A stretch of DNA of 64,000 nucleotides from Streptomyces maremycinicus (lineage in GTDB: Bacteria > Actinomycetota > Actinomycetes > Streptomycetales > Streptomycetaceae): assembly GCF_001184025.1 (NCBI RefSeq), contig NZ_BBYG01000016.1:62001-126000 (forward strand). The letters are read 5' to 3'. This document shows positions 1-9,238 of this stretch, piece by piece. The stretch's first letter is position 1. Every line of letters starts with the position of its first letter. A program made the position numbers and the translations under genes. The notes beneath the pieces were generated by a model, which had not been told where the DNA came from, did no database searches, and saw only the letters and a program-made list of their open reading frames with translations.

Positions 1-1386
1 CTGCTCGACGACCCCCTGCTCGGCATCGAGGCGGGCCTGTTCGGCGGGATGGCACGGGTCCGGCTGGAGATGTACGGACAGGCCGAGCCGCTGCTGTCCT
101 CGGCGCTGATGCGCTGCCGCAGTGAGCAGCCGCAGCGCAAGGAGCTGCGCTACTGGCTGGCCCGGGCGCACGAGGGGACGGGCCGTTCGGCGGCCGCTCT
201 CCCCCTGTACCGGGCGGTGCACCGCGTCGACGCCGCCTTCATGGACACCTCGGCCCGGCTCGCCGCGATCGCCGAGGGCGACGGATACGACGATCCCGCG
301 GACTTCGCCGCGATCACCCTCACCGGGGTAGGGCAGGACATGGTGGACGGCCCGGAGGGCTTCGACCCGCTGTTCGGCACCGAGGGCCGCGATCTGCGGC
401 TCACCGAGCCCTCCGACCTGCCGCCCGTCGTGCCGGTGCCGTCGGTGACCGACCCGGCGGTGCGGGAGAAGAGCGTCATCTCCTCGTCGTCGCTGCCTGC
501 CGGGCCCACCGATCCCGCGTTACTCGAGGAGGCGCTCGCCGAGCTGGAACGCATGGTCGGCCTCGAACCGGTGAAACGCCAGGTCAAAGCCTTGTCCGCG
601 CAGCTCAACATGGCGCGGCTGCGGACCGGCCAGGGCCTTCCGGTCCAGCCGCCGAAGCGGCACTTCGTCTTCTCCGGTCCTTCCGGCACCGGCAAGACCA
701 CGGTGGCCCGTATCCTCGGCCGGGTCTTCTACGCCCTCGGTCTGCTGGGCGGCGACCATCTCGTGGAGGCCCAGCGGGCCGACCTGGTCGGCGAGTACCT
801 CGGCCAGACGGCTGTGAAGGCCAACGAGCTGATCGACTCCGCCCTCGGCGGTGTGCTCTTCGTCGACGAGGCGTACTCGCTGTCGAACTCCGGTTACGGC
901 AAGGGCGACGCGTACGGCGACGAGGCGCTTCAGGTGCTGCTGAAGCGGGCCGAGGACAACCGCGACCACCTGGTGGTGATCCTGGCCGGCTATCCGGAGG
1001 GCATGGACCGTCTGCTGGCCGCCAACCCGGGGCTGTCCTCCCGCTTCACGACCCGGGTCGACTTCCCGTCCTACCGGCCCCTGGAGCTCACCTCCATCGG
1101 CGAGGTGCTGGCCGCGGAGAACGGTGACGGATGGGACGAGGAGGCCCTGGACGAGCTGCGGTCCATCGCGGGGCACGTCGTGGACCAGGGGTGGATCGAC
1201 GAACTGGGCAACGGGCGGTTCCTGCGGACCCTGTACGAGAAGAGCTGCGCCTACCGGGATCTGCGACTGTCGACCTGTCCGGGCGGGCTGACCCGGGACG
1301 ACCTGGCGACCCTGCGGCTGCCGGATCTGATGCAGGCGTACGGGGAGGTGCTGTCGGGGCGGGGGCCGCAGGATCCGGCGGTGTGA
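1..1386 (+). CDS. EccA-like AAA+ ATPase (5' end outside window)
   Basis: The reading frame is open from the first base, so the N-terminus is cut off by the window edge; 461 residues are visible. The first part is alpha-helical and TPR-like, as in EccA proteins. A CbxX/CfxQ-type AAA domain follows, with Walker A GPSGTGKTT (visible residues about 226-234), Walker B VLFVDEAYSL (about 285-294) and an arginine-finger stretch SSRFTTRVDFP. In the EccA family this cytosolic ATPase assists type VII (ESX) secretion; in CbxX relatives it is a Rubisco activase. No other esx or ecc gene lies in this window, so the secretion link is by family only. Members are usually about 570-600 aa, so roughly a hundred residues are probably missing. 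The gene ends 20 nt from the convergent CNNM gene. Confidence 0.8.
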   Translation: MLDDPLLGIEAGLFGGMARVRLEMYGQAEPLLSSALMRCRSEQPQRKELRYWLARAHEGTGRSAAALPLYRAVHRVDAAFMDTSARLAAIAEGDGYDDPADFAAITLTGVGQDMVDGPEGFDPLFGTEGRDLRLTEPSDLPPVVPVPSVTDPAVREKSVISSSSLPAGPTDPALLEEALAELERMVGLEPVKRQVKALSAQLNMARLRTGQGLPVQPPKRHFVFSGPSGTGKTTVARILGRVFYALGLLGGDHLVEAQRADLVGEYLGQTAVKANELIDSALGGVLFVDEAYSLSNSGYGKGDAYGDEALQVLLKRAEDNRDHLVVILAGYPEGMDRLLAANPGLSSRFTTRVDFPSYRPLELTSIGEVLAAENGDGWDEEALDELRSIAGHVVDQGWIDELGNGRFLRTLYEKSCAYRDLRLSTCPGGLTRDDLATLRLPDLMQAYGEVLSGRGPQDPAV

Positions 1387-1406
1387 CGGATCCCGCGGCT
1401 CCGCGG

Positions 1407-2531
1407 TCAGCTCGCCAGCGCTTCCTCCGGGGACGGGGGACCGCCCTGCTCGAGCGGGGCCGACACCTTGGGGGAACTCCCCCTCGGCTCCGTCAGCCGG
1501 ATCCCGGGGACCTCCCGGTGCGCGGGGTCGGTGACCTCGCCCACCAGCAGCTCCAGCACATCCTCCAGGGCGACCAGGCCGAGGACCCGGCCGGACGCGT
1601 CGGCCACCTGCGCCAGGTGGGTCGCCGCCCGGCGCATCACCGTCAGCGCGTCGTCCAGCGGCAGTTCGGAGCGGAGCGTCGTCATCGGCCGCCAGACCTG
1701 CTGCGGCACCGCCCGCTCGGAGTCCTCCAGGTCGAGGACGTCCTTCACGTGCAGATAGCCCATGAAGGCGCCCTTCCCCGCGGCCACCGGGAAGCGGGAG
1801 TAGCCGGTACGGGCGGTCAGCTCGACGATCTCGCCGGGGGTGACCGACGGGCTGACCGTCACCAGGGACTCGCGCTTCAGCAACACGTCCGTCACCGGGC
1901 GGGAGCCCAGCTCCAGCGCGTCCTCCAGCCGTTCCTGCTCCTCGGGGTCGAGAAGGCCGGCCTGGCCGGAGTCCTCCAGGAGGCGGTTGAGCTGTTCGCT
2001 GGTGACGACGGCCTCGACCTCGTCCCTGGGCTCCACGTGGAAGAGCCGCAGGATGCCCCGGGCGCAGGCGCCGAGGGCCACCGTGATCGGCCGGCAGACC
2101 CGGGCGAAGGCGACCAGGCCGGGGCTGAGCCACAGCGCGGCCTTCTCGGGGGCCGCCATGGCGAGGTTCTTCGGGACCATCTCGCCGATGACGAGGTGGA
2201 AGAAGACCACGGCCGCGAGGGCCACCACATAACCCAGCGGGTGGATCATGCCGTGCGGGAGGTGGACCGCCTCCAGCACCGGCTCCAGCAGGTGGGCGAC
2301 CGTCGGTTCGGCGACCGCGCCCAGGGTGAGGGAGCAGACGGTGATGCCGAACTGGGCGGCCGCCATCATCTGGGGCAGGCGTTCCAGACCGTAGAGGACC
2401 TGCCGGGCCCGTGCGGTGCCCAGTGGCTCGATCTGGCTGCGGCGGACGGAGACGAGCGCGAACTCGGCGCCGACGAAGAATCCGTTGGCGAGCACGAGCA
2501 GCGCGGCGAAGAGAAGCTGGAAGGCGCTCAT
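1407..2531 (-). CDS. CNNM/CBS-domain membrane protein (HlyC/CorC family), second gene of pair
   Basis: This 374-aa protein has an N-terminal CNNM (DUF21) transmembrane domain: first helix around residues 5-25, further helices to about residue 130, and the conserved turn GEMVPKNLA. A tandem CBS-domain (Bateman) region covers about residues 200-330. Family members are implicated in magnesium/cobalt homeostasis and membrane-stress resistance; the hemolysin label is historical. Its ATG overlaps the stop of the upstream paralogue as ATGA, so the two are translationally coupled and may act as a heteromeric pair. It ends in a charged tail and lacks the C-terminal CorC_HlyC domain seen in its partner. 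The exact substrate cannot be read from the sequence. Confidence 0.88.
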   Translation of the reverse strand: MSAFQLLFAALLVLANGFFVGAEFALVSVRRSQIEPLGTARARQVLYGLERLPQMMAAAQFGITVCSLTLGAVAEPTVAHLLEPVLEAVHLPHGMIHPLGYVVALAAVVFFHLVIGEMVPKNLAMAAPEKAALWLSPGLVAFARVCRPITVALGACARGILRLFHVEPRDEVEAVVTSEQLNRLLEDSGQAGLLDPEEQERLEDALELGSRPVTDVLLKRESLVTVSPSVTPGEIVELTARTGYSRFPVAAGKGAFMGYLHVKDVLDLEDSERAVPQQVWRPMTTLRSELPLDDALTVMRRAATHLAQVADASGRVLGLVALEDVLELLVGEVTDPAHREVPGIRLTEPRGSSPKVSAPLEQGGPPSPEEALAS

Positions 2532-3853
2532 CGGGTGACCTCCACGACCTGGCCGGTCCGCACCAGGCGGACCCGCTCGGCGCGGTAGTGGCCGACCCGG
2601 CGCACGGAGACCCGCCAGCCGGGCAGTTCGGCCCGGTCGCCGACGGCCGGGATCCGGCCGAGCAGATCGGCGACCAGGCCGGCGACCGTCTCGTACGGGC
2701 CCTCGGGGACCGCCAGGCCTATGCGCTGGAGGGTGTCCACACGGCAGCTGCCGTCCACGTCCCAGGCGGGCCTGCCCTCCTCCGGCGGCGCGGCGGCGAG
2801 TTCGGGCGTGTCATGGCCGTCGTGCTCGTCGCGGACCTCGCCGACGATCTCCTCGACGATGTCCTCCAGGGTGACCACACCGGCCGTGCCGCCGTACTCG
2901 TCGACGACGACGGCGATGGGCTGCTCGCTGCGCAGCCTGGCCAGCAGCGGCTTGACCGGGAGGGTTTCCGGGACCAGCAGCGCGGGGCGGGAGATACGGC
3001 CGAGCGGGGTACGCAGCCGGTCGTGGACCGGGACCGCCAGGGCGTCCTTGAGGTGGACCATGCCGACGATCTCGTCGATCCTCTCGCGGTAGACGGGGAA
3101 CCGGGACAGGCCGGTGGCGCGGGTCAGGTTGACCACGTCCTCGGCGGTGGCCGACGACTGGAGGGCGCTCACCTTCACCCGCGGTGTCATGACGTGCTGG
3201 GCGGTGAGCTCGGCCAGCGACAGGGTACGGACGAAGAGGTCGGCCGTGTCCTGTTCGAGCGCCCCGGCCTGGGCCGAGTGACGGGCCAGTGAGACGAGTT
3301 CACCGGGGGTCCGCGCGGAGGCGAGCTCCGCGGTGGGTTCGATGCCCAGGGCGCGCACCAGCCGGTTGGCGCAGGTGTTGAGCGCCGCGATCACCGGCCG
3401 GAAGAGGCGGGAGAAGCCGGCCTGCGGGCCCGCGACGAAGCGCGCGACCTGGAGGGGCCTGGACACCGCCCAGTTCTTGGGCACGAGCTCGCCGATCACC
3501 ATCTGCACGGCGGAGGCCAGCAGCATGCCGACGACCACGGCGACGCCGGGGACGGCACCGGCGGGGACGCCGATCGCGGTGAACGGGCCGTGCAGCAGCT
3601 CGGCCAGCGCCGGTTCGGCGAGCATGCCGACGACGAGGGAGGTGATGGTGATGCCGAGCTGGGTGCCGGAGAGCTGGAAGGACAGTTCCTTCAGCGACTC
3701 GACGACCGTGCGGGCTCGTCTGTCGCCCTCGGCGGCGGCCTTCTCGGCGTCCGGTCGCTCGACCGTGATGAGGCCGAACTCCGCGGCCACGAAGAAGCCG
3801 TTGGCGAGGATGAGCAGGAACGCGGCTGCCAGGAGCAGCAGGGGGATGGTCAT
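2528..3853 (-). CDS. CNNM/CBS/CorC_HlyC-domain membrane protein, first gene of pair
   Basis: This 441-aa paralogue of the downstream gene has the full family architecture. A CNNM transmembrane domain covers about residues 1-190 and includes the GELVPKNWAV turn. Two CBS domains follow (the second with VVDEYGGTAGVVTLED), then a C-terminal CorC_HlyC transporter-associated domain. The likely role is membrane ion homeostasis with nucleotide sensing through the CBS pair. The start is an ATG with GGAGG about 9 nt upstream. That Shine-Dalgarno lies inside the edge of a perfect 16-bp palindrome (3866-3881), so initiation may be regulated. It leads a two-gene operon through the ATGA overlap at 2528-2531. 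Confidence 0.9.
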   Translation of the reverse strand: MTIPLLLLAAAFLLILANGFFVAAEFGLITVERPDAEKAAAEGDRRARTVVESLKELSFQLSGTQLGITITSLVVGMLAEPALAELLHGPFTAIGVPAGAVPGVAVVVGMLLASAVQMVIGELVPKNWAVSRPLQVARFVAGPQAGFSRLFRPVIAALNTCANRLVRALGIEPTAELASARTPGELVSLARHSAQAGALEQDTADLFVRTLSLAELTAQHVMTPRVKVSALQSSATAEDVVNLTRATGLSRFPVYRERIDEIVGMVHLKDALAVPVHDRLRTPLGRISRPALLVPETLPVKPLLARLRSEQPIAVVVDEYGGTAGVVTLEDIVEEIVGEVRDEHDGHDTPELAAAPPEEGRPAWDVDGSCRVDTLQRIGLAVPEGPYETVAGLVADLLGRIPAVGDRAELPGWRVSVRRVGHYRAERVRLVRTGQVVEVTR

Positions 3854-3865
3854 GTTGCCGCCGCC

Positions 3866-3881
3866 TCCGACATATGTCGGA
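3866..3881. promoter_or_regulatory. Perfect 16-bp palindrome overlapping the Shine-Dalgarno of the CNNM operon
   Basis: TCCGACATATGTCGGA is identical to its reverse complement. It starts 12 nt upstream of the ATG at 3853 on the minus strand, and its proximal edge contributes to the GGAGG ribosome site. It could be a repressor operator or an RNA hairpin that occludes initiation. The rest of the 3854-4059 gap shows no gene. Confidence 0.5.
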
Positions 3882-4059
3882 CAGGGGCGGCGCAGGTACT
3901 ACAGGACGAACCGTCCATCGCCGGAGGGAGTCACTCCTCGGGTAGCAGGAACCCCTGTGCACCCGGCTGGGAGCCACAGGGGTGGAGACGCAAGGGGAAC
4001 GCCTCCGTCACCAGATTAATCAAGACAAGGGCCCGAGCGGCAGGGTGGACGGCCCCGAG

Positions 4060-4527
4060 TCAGCCCTGATCTTGCTCTGTGGACGCCTCGGGGCCCCGGA
4101 CCGACCGGGCTTCCGCGAGGGTGCGCAGGGTGCGCGCGTCGGCGATGGCCTGCTGCTTGTCGATGCCCGGCTGGATGCCGAGGGCGGGCAGGCTGGTGCC
4201 GTCGCTGAGGTTGAGGAAGACCCAGGGATCGCCCGGACGGAGGTTCACCTGGACGATCTCGGCCCAGTCCAGGCGCCGCCGACTGGCGATGTTCACGACG
4301 GTGACACCGAGGTCGTCGGCGACGACCCGCACCCGGGCGAGCTGGGCCAGCACCCAGAAGATGAGGGCGCCGGTGAGGATGAAACTGAGCCGCTCCCCCG
4401 GGCCGAGCTGCTCCAGCAGCATCGCGACGGTGGAGATGACGAGGAGGATCACCACTCCGGCCGTGAGCAGCACCACACGGGTGCGCCCCGGCCGGAACGT
4501 GACGGGGAGGGTCGGCAGGTCGGACAT
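4060..4527 (-). CDS. Small PH-domain membrane protein
   Basis: The 155-aa product begins with a short cytosolic stretch, then two hydrophobic segments (about residues 17-37 and 48-68) that look like a hairpin membrane anchor. A bacterial PH-like domain of about 80 residues follows (RVVADDLGVTVVN, LDWAEIVQV, WVFLNLSDGTSL). Such proteins are common in actinobacteria and their function is unknown. It lies 14 nt downstream of hisG on the same strand, so it is probably the last gene of the rib-his transcription unit. The start ATG at 4527 directly precedes the first membrane segment. No catalytic residues are recognisable. Confidence 0.75.
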   Translation of the reverse strand: MSDLPTLPVTFRPGRTRVVLLTAGVVILLVISTVAMLLEQLGPGERLSFILTGALIFWVLAQLARVRVVADDLGVTVVNIASRRRLDWAEIVQVNLRPGDPWVFLNLSDGTSLPALGIQPGIDKQQAIADARTLRTLAEARSVRGPEASTEQDQG

Positions 4528-4541
4528 GTTCCCGGCTGAGG

Positions 4542-5390
4542 TCAGAGGCGGCAGGCGTGGATGGCGGTGGTCAGGATGGCGCGGGCGCCGATGTCGTAGA
4601 GGTCGTCCATGATGCGCTGGGCCTCCTTGGCCGGGACCATGGCGCGGACGGCGACCCAGCCCTCGTTGTGCAGCGGGGAGACGGTCGGCGACTCCAGACC
4701 CGGGGTCAGCGCGACGGCCTTCTCGAGCTGCTCGACGCGGCAGTCGTAGTCCATCATCACGTACGTCCGGGCGACGAGGACGCCCTGGAGGCGGCGCAGG
4801 AACTGCTGCACCTTGGGCTCCTCGACGTCCGCGCCGGTGCGGCGGATCACGATGGCCTCGGACTTCATGATCGGCTCGCCGAACACCTCGAGTCCCGCGT
4901 TGCGCAGGGAGGTACCCGTCTCGACGACGTCGGCGATGACCTCGGCGACGCCCAGTTCGATCGCGGTCTCGACGGCACCGTCGAGGTGGACCACGGAGGC
5001 GTCGACGCCCCGCTCGGCCAGGTGCTTGGCGACGATGCCCTCGTAGGAGGTGGCGACCGTACGGCCCTGGAGGTCCTCGATGGTGTCGGCTGTGCCCGGC
5101 TTTCCGGCGAAGCGGAAGGTGGAACGGGCGAAACCGAGCGGGAGGATCTCCTCGGCGTTGGCACCGGAGTCGATCAGCAGGTCGCGGCCGGTGATGCCGA
5201 TGTCGAGGCGCCCGGAGGAGACGTAGATCGCGATGTCCCGGGGGCGGAGGTAGAAGAACTCGACGTCGTTGACCGGGTCGACGATCCGCAGTTCCTTGGA
5301 CTCGCGGCGCTGCTGGTAGCCGGCCTCATGCAGCATCTCCCCCGCGGGGCCTGACAGGGAACCCTTGTTGGGGACGGCGATGCGCAGCAT
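4542..5390 (-). CDS. hisG: ATP phosphoribosyltransferase (long form)
   Basis: HisG catalyses the first step of histidine biosynthesis, joining ATP and PRPP to give phosphoribosyl-ATP. The 282-aa length with a C-terminal ACT-like domain (from about residue 205, QGVLVARTYVMMDYD onward) marks the long form, which needs no HisZ and is feedback-inhibited by histidine. The conserved stretch IADVVETGTSLRNAGLEV is present. I chose the ATG at 5390 (MLRIAVPNKGSL), which matches the family N-terminus; the frame stays open upstream but that part is unrelated to HisG. hisE lies 68 nt upstream on the same strand, as usual in streptomycetes. Confidence 0.96.
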   Translation of the reverse strand: MLRIAVPNKGSLSGPAGEMLHEAGYQQRRESKELRIVDPVNDVEFFYLRPRDIAIYVSSGRLDIGITGRDLLIDSGANAEEILPLGFARSTFRFAGKPGTADTIEDLQGRTVATSYEGIVAKHLAERGVDASVVHLDGAVETAIELGVAEVIADVVETGTSLRNAGLEVFGEPIMKSEAIVIRRTGADVEEPKVQQFLRRLQGVLVARTYVMMDYDCRVEQLEKAVALTPGLESPTVSPLHNEGWVAVRAMVPAKEAQRIMDDLYDIGARAILTTAIHACRL

Positions 5391-5458
5391 GAGGTCGGCT
5401 TCCTTCGCGTGGAACGTGACGATCGGGGGGGAAAGGTGCGGTGGCGTGTGAAAGGTGT

Positions 5459-5731
5459 TTACAGGTGGGCGTACACGTCGTCCAGCGAGATTCCGCGGGC
5501 GACCATCATCACCTGTACGTGGTAGAGCAGCTGCGAGATCTCCTCGGCGGCTGCCTCCTTGCCTTCGTACTCGGCCGCCATCCAGACCTCTGCGGCCTCT
5601 TCGACGACCTTCTTGCCGATGGCATGGACACCCTTCCCGACCAGTTCTGCGGTGCGGGAAGTGGCGGGGTCGCCGTTGGCGGCCTTCTGCTGGAGCTCGG
5701 TGAAGAGCTCCTCGAACGTCTTCTTGGACAT
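5459..5731 (-). CDS. hisE: Phosphoribosyl-ATP pyrophosphatase
   Basis: HisE hydrolyses phosphoribosyl-ATP to phosphoribosyl-AMP and pyrophosphate, the second step of histidine biosynthesis. The 90-aa single-domain form has the MazG-like helical metal site ([21 protein letters not shown]), where acidic residues bind magnesium. It is not fused to HisI here; HisI must be encoded elsewhere, as normal in actinobacteria. The gene sits between ribH (33 nt upstream) and hisG, so it is probably reached by transcription from the riboflavin operon, possibly with a promoter of its own. The ATG start is preceded by a modest GGGTGG ribosome site. Confidence 0.95.
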   Translation of the reverse strand: MSKKTFEELFTELQQKAANGDPATSRTAELVGKGVHAIGKKVVEEAAEVWMAAEYEGKEAAAEEISQLLYHVQVMMVARGISLDDVYAHL

Positions 5732-5764
5732 GGTGATCCCACCCTAGCCGTTGTGCCGGCCTGC

Positions 5765-6250
5765 CTACCGCCAGGGTTCGGATACTGAGCGCAGGGTGGC
5801 CGCGGTCGCCACCGCCGCCGTCACCGCCTCGTGCCCCTTGTCCTCGTTGGAGCCCTCGAGGCCGGCCCGGTCCAGGGCCTGCTCCTCGGTGTCGCAGGTG
5901 AGGACGCCCATGCCGACGGGGACACCGGTCTCGACGGAGACCTGGGTGAGTCCCTGGACGACGCCCTGGCACACGTACTCGAAGTGCGGGGTGCCGCCGC
6001 GGATGACGACGCCGAGGGCGACGATCGCGTCGTAGCCCCGCCCCGCCAGCACCTTGGCGACGACCGGGAGCTCCCAGCTGCCGGGGACCCTCAGCAGGGT
6101 CGGCTCGTCGATGCCCAGGTCGTGCAGGGCGCGCAGCGCGCCGTCGACCAGTCCGTCCATCACCTTCTCGTGCCACTGTGCCGCGATGACGGCGACCCGC
6201 AGGTCACCCACATTGCGTACGGACAGTTCCGGTGCGCCCTTGCCGCTCAC
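5765..6250 (-). CDS. ribH: 6,7-dimethyl-8-ribityllumazine synthase
   Basis: RibH condenses 5-amino-6-ribitylaminouracil with 3,4-dihydroxy-2-butanone 4-phosphate to give the lumazine precursor of riboflavin. It usually assembles as pentamers or icosahedra. The 161-aa protein has the family motif [16 protein letters not shown] and the substrate-loop sequence [10 protein letters not shown]. The start is GTG at 6250 behind AGAGGAG. It is the last rib gene of the operon ribE-ribM-ribBA-ribH and lies 37 nt after ribBA. Its two substrates come from the products of ribBA, so the order follows the pathway. Confidence 0.96.
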   Translation of the reverse strand: MSGKGAPELSVRNVGDLRVAVIAAQWHEKVMDGLVDGALRALHDLGIDEPTLLRVPGSWELPVVAKVLAGRGYDAIVALGVVIRGGTPHFEYVCQGVVQGLTQVSVETGVPVGMGVLTCDTEEQALDRAGLEGSNEDKGHEAVTAAVATAATLRSVSEPWR

Positions 6251-6287
6251 GTATCTCCTCTTGCCTCTCGTGCCTTGCCGACTTGCG

Positions 6288-7577
6288 TTACTGGTTGCCG
6301 CAGGGGGACACGGGGGCCGTGTCCAGCCAGGGCAGGTCGTGTCCCATCCGGTCCCGCTTGGTGCGCAGGTAGCGGATGTTGTGCTCGCCCGCCTGGACGG
6401 GCATCGGCTCGCGCCGGGTGACCTCGATGCCGTGCCGGACGAGCGCGTCGGTCTTCTCGGGGTTGTTCGTCATCAGGCGCACACTGCGCACGCCGAGGTC
6501 CTCGAGGATCTGCGCGCCCGCCGCGTAGTCCCGGGCGTCGGCGGGCAGGCCCAGCTCCAGGTTGGCGTCGAGGGTGTCGTGTCCCTGCTCCTGGAGCTCG
6601 TAGGCCCGCAGCTTGGACAGCAGGCCGATGCCCCGGCCCTCGTGCCCGCGCAGGTAGACCACCACGCCCCGGCCCTCGCTCTGGATGCGCTCCAGGGAGG
6701 CGTCGAGCTGCGGGCCGCAGTCACAGCGCTGGGAGGCGAAGATGTCGCCGGTGAGGCACTCGGAGTGCATCCGGACCAGGACGTCCTGGCCGTCGCCGAG
6801 GTCGCCGTGGACCAGGGCGACGTGCTCGACCCCGTCGACGGTGGAGCGGTAGCCGTACGCGGTGAAGCTGCCGTGGACGGTGGGCAGCCGGGTCTGCGCC
6901 TCGCGGCGGACGGTGGGCTCGGCGCTGCGGCGGTAGGCGATCAGGTCCTCGATGGAGATGATCGTCAGGCCGTGCTTGCGGGCGAACGGGATCAGTTCGG
7001 GCAGGCGGAGCATCCGCCCGTCCTCACCGGCGATCTCGACGATCGCGCCGGCCGGGCGCAGTCCCGCGAGCCGGGCGAGGTCGACGGCCGCCTCGGTGTG
7101 GCCGTCGCGGGTGAGCACACCGCCGGGCTTGGCGCGGAGCGGGAAGATGTGGCCCGGCCGGACGAAGTCCGTGGCCTCGGTGGTGCCGCTCGCCAGGAGC
7201 CGCAGGGTGGTGGCGCGGTCGGCGGCGGAGATGCCGGTGGTCACGCCGTGGGCGGCGGAGGCGTCGACGGAGACCGTGAAGGCGGTCTTCATCGACTCGG
7301 TGTTGTCCTCGACCATCTGCGGGAGCTTCAGGCGCTCCAGTTCGTCGCCCTCCATGGGGGCGCAGATCAGGCCGCGGCACTCGCTCATCATGAAGGCGAC
7401 GATCTCGGGGGTGGCCTTCTCCGCGGCGATGACGAGGTCGCCCTCGTTCTCGCGGTCCTCGTCGTCGACGACCACCACGGGGCGGCCCGCGGCGATGTCG
7501 GCGATGGCCCGCTCGACGGGGTCCAGCGCCAAGTCCTCGATGCCGTCCGTGCTGTAGAGGATCGGTGCGGTACTCAT
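6288..7577 (-). CDS. ribBA: Bifunctional 3,4-dihydroxy-2-butanone 4-phosphate synthase / GTP cyclohydrolase II
   Basis: This 429-aa two-domain enzyme supplies both branches of riboflavin synthesis. The N-terminal DHBP synthase domain (about 1-205) shows [22 protein letters not shown] and [15 protein letters not shown]. The C-terminal GTP cyclohydrolase II domain (about 210-415) has the zinc cysteines in [12 protein letters not shown], then [10 protein letters not shown] and MTNNPEK. Both active sites look complete. The ATG at 7577 overlaps the stop of ribM as ATGA, giving translational coupling. A longer in-frame extension upstream belongs to the ribM coding DNA and was rejected. Confidence 0.96.
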   Translation of the reverse strand: MSTAPILYSTDGIEDLALDPVERAIADIAAGRPVVVVDDEDRENEGDLVIAAEKATPEIVAFMMSECRGLICAPMEGDELERLKLPQMVEDNTESMKTAFTVSVDASAAHGVTTGISAADRATTLRLLASGTTEATDFVRPGHIFPLRAKPGGVLTRDGHTEAAVDLARLAGLRPAGAIVEIAGEDGRMLRLPELIPFARKHGLTIISIEDLIAYRRSAEPTVRREAQTRLPTVHGSFTAYGYRSTVDGVEHVALVHGDLGDGQDVLVRMHSECLTGDIFASQRCDCGPQLDASLERIQSEGRGVVVYLRGHEGRGIGLLSKLRAYELQEQGHDTLDANLELGLPADARDYAAGAQILEDLGVRSVRLMTNNPEKTDALVRHGIEVTRREPMPVQAGEHNIRYLRTKRDRMGHDLPWLDTAPVSPCGNQ

Positions 7578-8215
7578 GCCGGCGCTCCTTCCAGAGCGGG
7601 TCGCGATGCCTTGCGGGAGCGCAGCCACCAGTCGCGCATGCCCCACAGGACGAGCGCGCCGTAGATGACGTAGACGAAGCCGGAGAAGGCGTAGCCGTTG
7701 GCGAAGTTCAGGGGGACTCCGACGACGTCGACGAGGAGCCAGGCGAACCAGAACTCGACCATGCCGCGCGCCTGGGCGTACATGGCGACGATGGTGCCGA
7801 CGAAGATGTAGGCGTCCGGCCAGGGGTCCCAGGACAGGGACGGGTTGGCCTTGAAGAGCAGGGCGACGGCGACCGTGCCGACGGCGGCGGCGCCGACCAT
7901 GGCCGCGCGCTCGGGCCAGCTGGCGAAGCGCGGGGTGATCTGGCCGTCGTCGGACCGCCCCCTGCTGCGGTTCCACTGCCACCAGCCGTAGAGGGCGACG
8001 ACCATGACGACGACCTGCTTGCCGGCGCTGCCGGTCAGGTGACCGAAGAAGGCGCCGAAGAGGACCAGCCCGGAGAGGAACTGCACCGGCCAGGTCCACA
8101 GCGAGCGGCGCCAGCCGAGGGCGAGGGTGATCAGGCCGAGGATGTTGCCGATCATGTCCGACCAGAGGATGTGCTGGTCGAGGAGGGTGAAGGCTTCGGA
8201 GTTCAGCGAGTTCAC
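7574..8215 (-). CDS. ribM: PnuC-family transporter, probable riboflavin transporter RibM
   Basis: The 213-aa polytopic protein has about six or seven hydrophobic segments and the PnuC-like aromatic stretch [12 protein letters not shown]. PnuC proteins normally carry nicotinamide riboside. In Streptomyces davawensis, however, the PnuC homologue inside the rib operon (RibM) was shown to transport riboflavin and roseoflavin. The position here, between ribE and ribBA under an FMN riboswitch, supports the same role. The start is GTG at 8215 and overlaps the ribE stop (GTGA); its own stop overlaps ribBA (ATGA). The substrate assignment rests on context plus the known family example. Confidence 0.88.
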   Translation of the reverse strand: MNSLNSEAFTLLDQHILWSDMIGNILGLITLALGWRRSLWTWPVQFLSGLVLFGAFFGHLTGSAGKQVVVMVVALYGWWQWNRSRGRSDDGQITPRFASWPERAAMVGAAAVGTVAVALLFKANPSLSWDPWPDAYIFVGTIVAMYAQARGMVEFWFAWLLVDVVGVPLNFANGYAFSGFVYVIYGALVLWGMRDWWLRSRKASRPALEGAPA

Positions 8216-8817
8216 CGTGCGTCTCCCCGGGTGGTGGCCAGCAGGCGCTCGACGTACTTGGCGACGATGTCCACCTCGAGGTTGACCGGGTCGCCGGGCT
8301 GCTTGCGGCCGAGCGTGGTCAGTTCGAGGGTGGTGGGGATGAGGCTGACGGTGAAGAAGTCGGGACCGGCCTCGACGACCGTGAGGCTGATGCCGTCGAC
8401 GGTGATGGAGCCCTTCTCCACGACGTAGCGGGCGAGGTCGGCGGGGAGGGAGATCTTGACGATCTCCCAGTGCTCGGAGGGCTTGCGCTCCAACACCGCG
8501 CCGGTGCCGTCGACATGGCCCTGCACGATGTGCCCGCCGAGGCGGTCGCCGACGGCGGTGGGGCGTTCGAGGTTGACGCGGGAGCCCACGCCGAGCGCTC
8601 CGAGGCTGGAGCGGTTCAGGGTCTCCGCCATGACGTCGGCGGTGAACTCGTCACCCTCGTGTTCGACGACGGTGAGACAGACCCCGTTCACGGCGATGGA
8701 GTCGCCGTGCTTCGCGCCGTCGGTCACGACGGGGCCGCGCAGCCGGAAGCGGGAGGCGTCGCCGAGATTCTCGACGGCGGTGACCTCACCCAGCTCTTCG
8801 ACGATTCCGGTGAACAC
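8212..8817 (-). CDS. ribE: Riboflavin synthase, alpha subunit
   Basis: The enzyme dismutates two lumazine molecules to riboflavin and 5-amino-6-ribitylaminouracil. The 201-aa sequence is an internal duplication of the lumazine-binding fold. The first copy begins [10 protein letters not shown] and includes VNGVCLTVV; the second includes [12 protein letters not shown] and VDGISLTVV. It is the first gene of the operon, with GTG start at 8817 and GGAGGA about 9 nt upstream. The FMN riboswitch lies in its leader, about 150 nt upstream of the start, so the whole operon should be repressed by FMN. From memory this gene is called ribB or ribE in different streptomycete annotations. Confidence 0.95.
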   Translation of the reverse strand: MFTGIVEELGEVTAVENLGDASRFRLRGPVVTDGAKHGDSIAVNGVCLTVVEHEGDEFTADVMAETLNRSSLGALGVGSRVNLERPTAVGDRLGGHIVQGHVDGTGAVLERKPSEHWEIVKISLPADLARYVVEKGSITVDGISLTVVEAGPDFFTVSLIPTTLELTTLGRKQPGDPVNLEVDIVAKYVERLLATTRGDAR

Positions 8818-8968
8818 TTCCCGGGTCCTCCTGCCTCATGGGGCACGGACTCCGGGGCCTGTCGATGACGACAGCAGGTACGGGCAACGACACCGGGGGC
8901 GACGCCGGACAGACCCGTCCGCGGACGAGTACGTATACGGCGGCGCGCACGAATGCCCGCCCGCCGCG

Positions 8969-9092
8969 CACTGCCTCCCATCCGGACTTTAACCGTCGGT
9001 CCAGGAATTTCACCTGGTCAACCGGTCGCTGGAAGCGACCGGGTCGCGGACTGTAACCGCCGGTTCGGACTTTCACCGACCCCGGAGTGCGC
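8969..9092 (-). ncRNA. FMN riboswitch (RFN element)
   Basis: Read on the minus strand, the element begins near 9090 with CCGGGGTCGGTGAAAGTCCG. It continues through ACCGGCGGTTACAGTCC, a variable hairpin CCGGTCGCTTCCAGCGACCGG, and CCAGGTGAAATTCCTGG. It closes at about 8971 with ACCGACGGTTAAAGTCC and GGATGGGAGGCAGTG. All conserved RFN core segments and the closing helix are visible. It sits in the ribE leader. About 150 nt separate it from the start codon. They hold a small hairpin (CTGTCG-ATGA-CGACAG, 8859-8874) and the GGAGGA ribosome site; no strong U-tailed terminator is evident, so control of translation initiation is more likely than attenuation. Confidence 0.95.
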
Positions 9093-9238
9093 TGCTTTGG
9101 TTTACAGGGCCAGTGTGCCACGCCGAGTACACGTCCATACAGGTGAAGGATGTGGGGTGGCTCACAGGCCGTCACTTCGGGTTGCGCCCCGCCCGGTTCG
9201 AGGTCAGCCCCGCCCGGCCCGTGATTGGTCCATACCTA

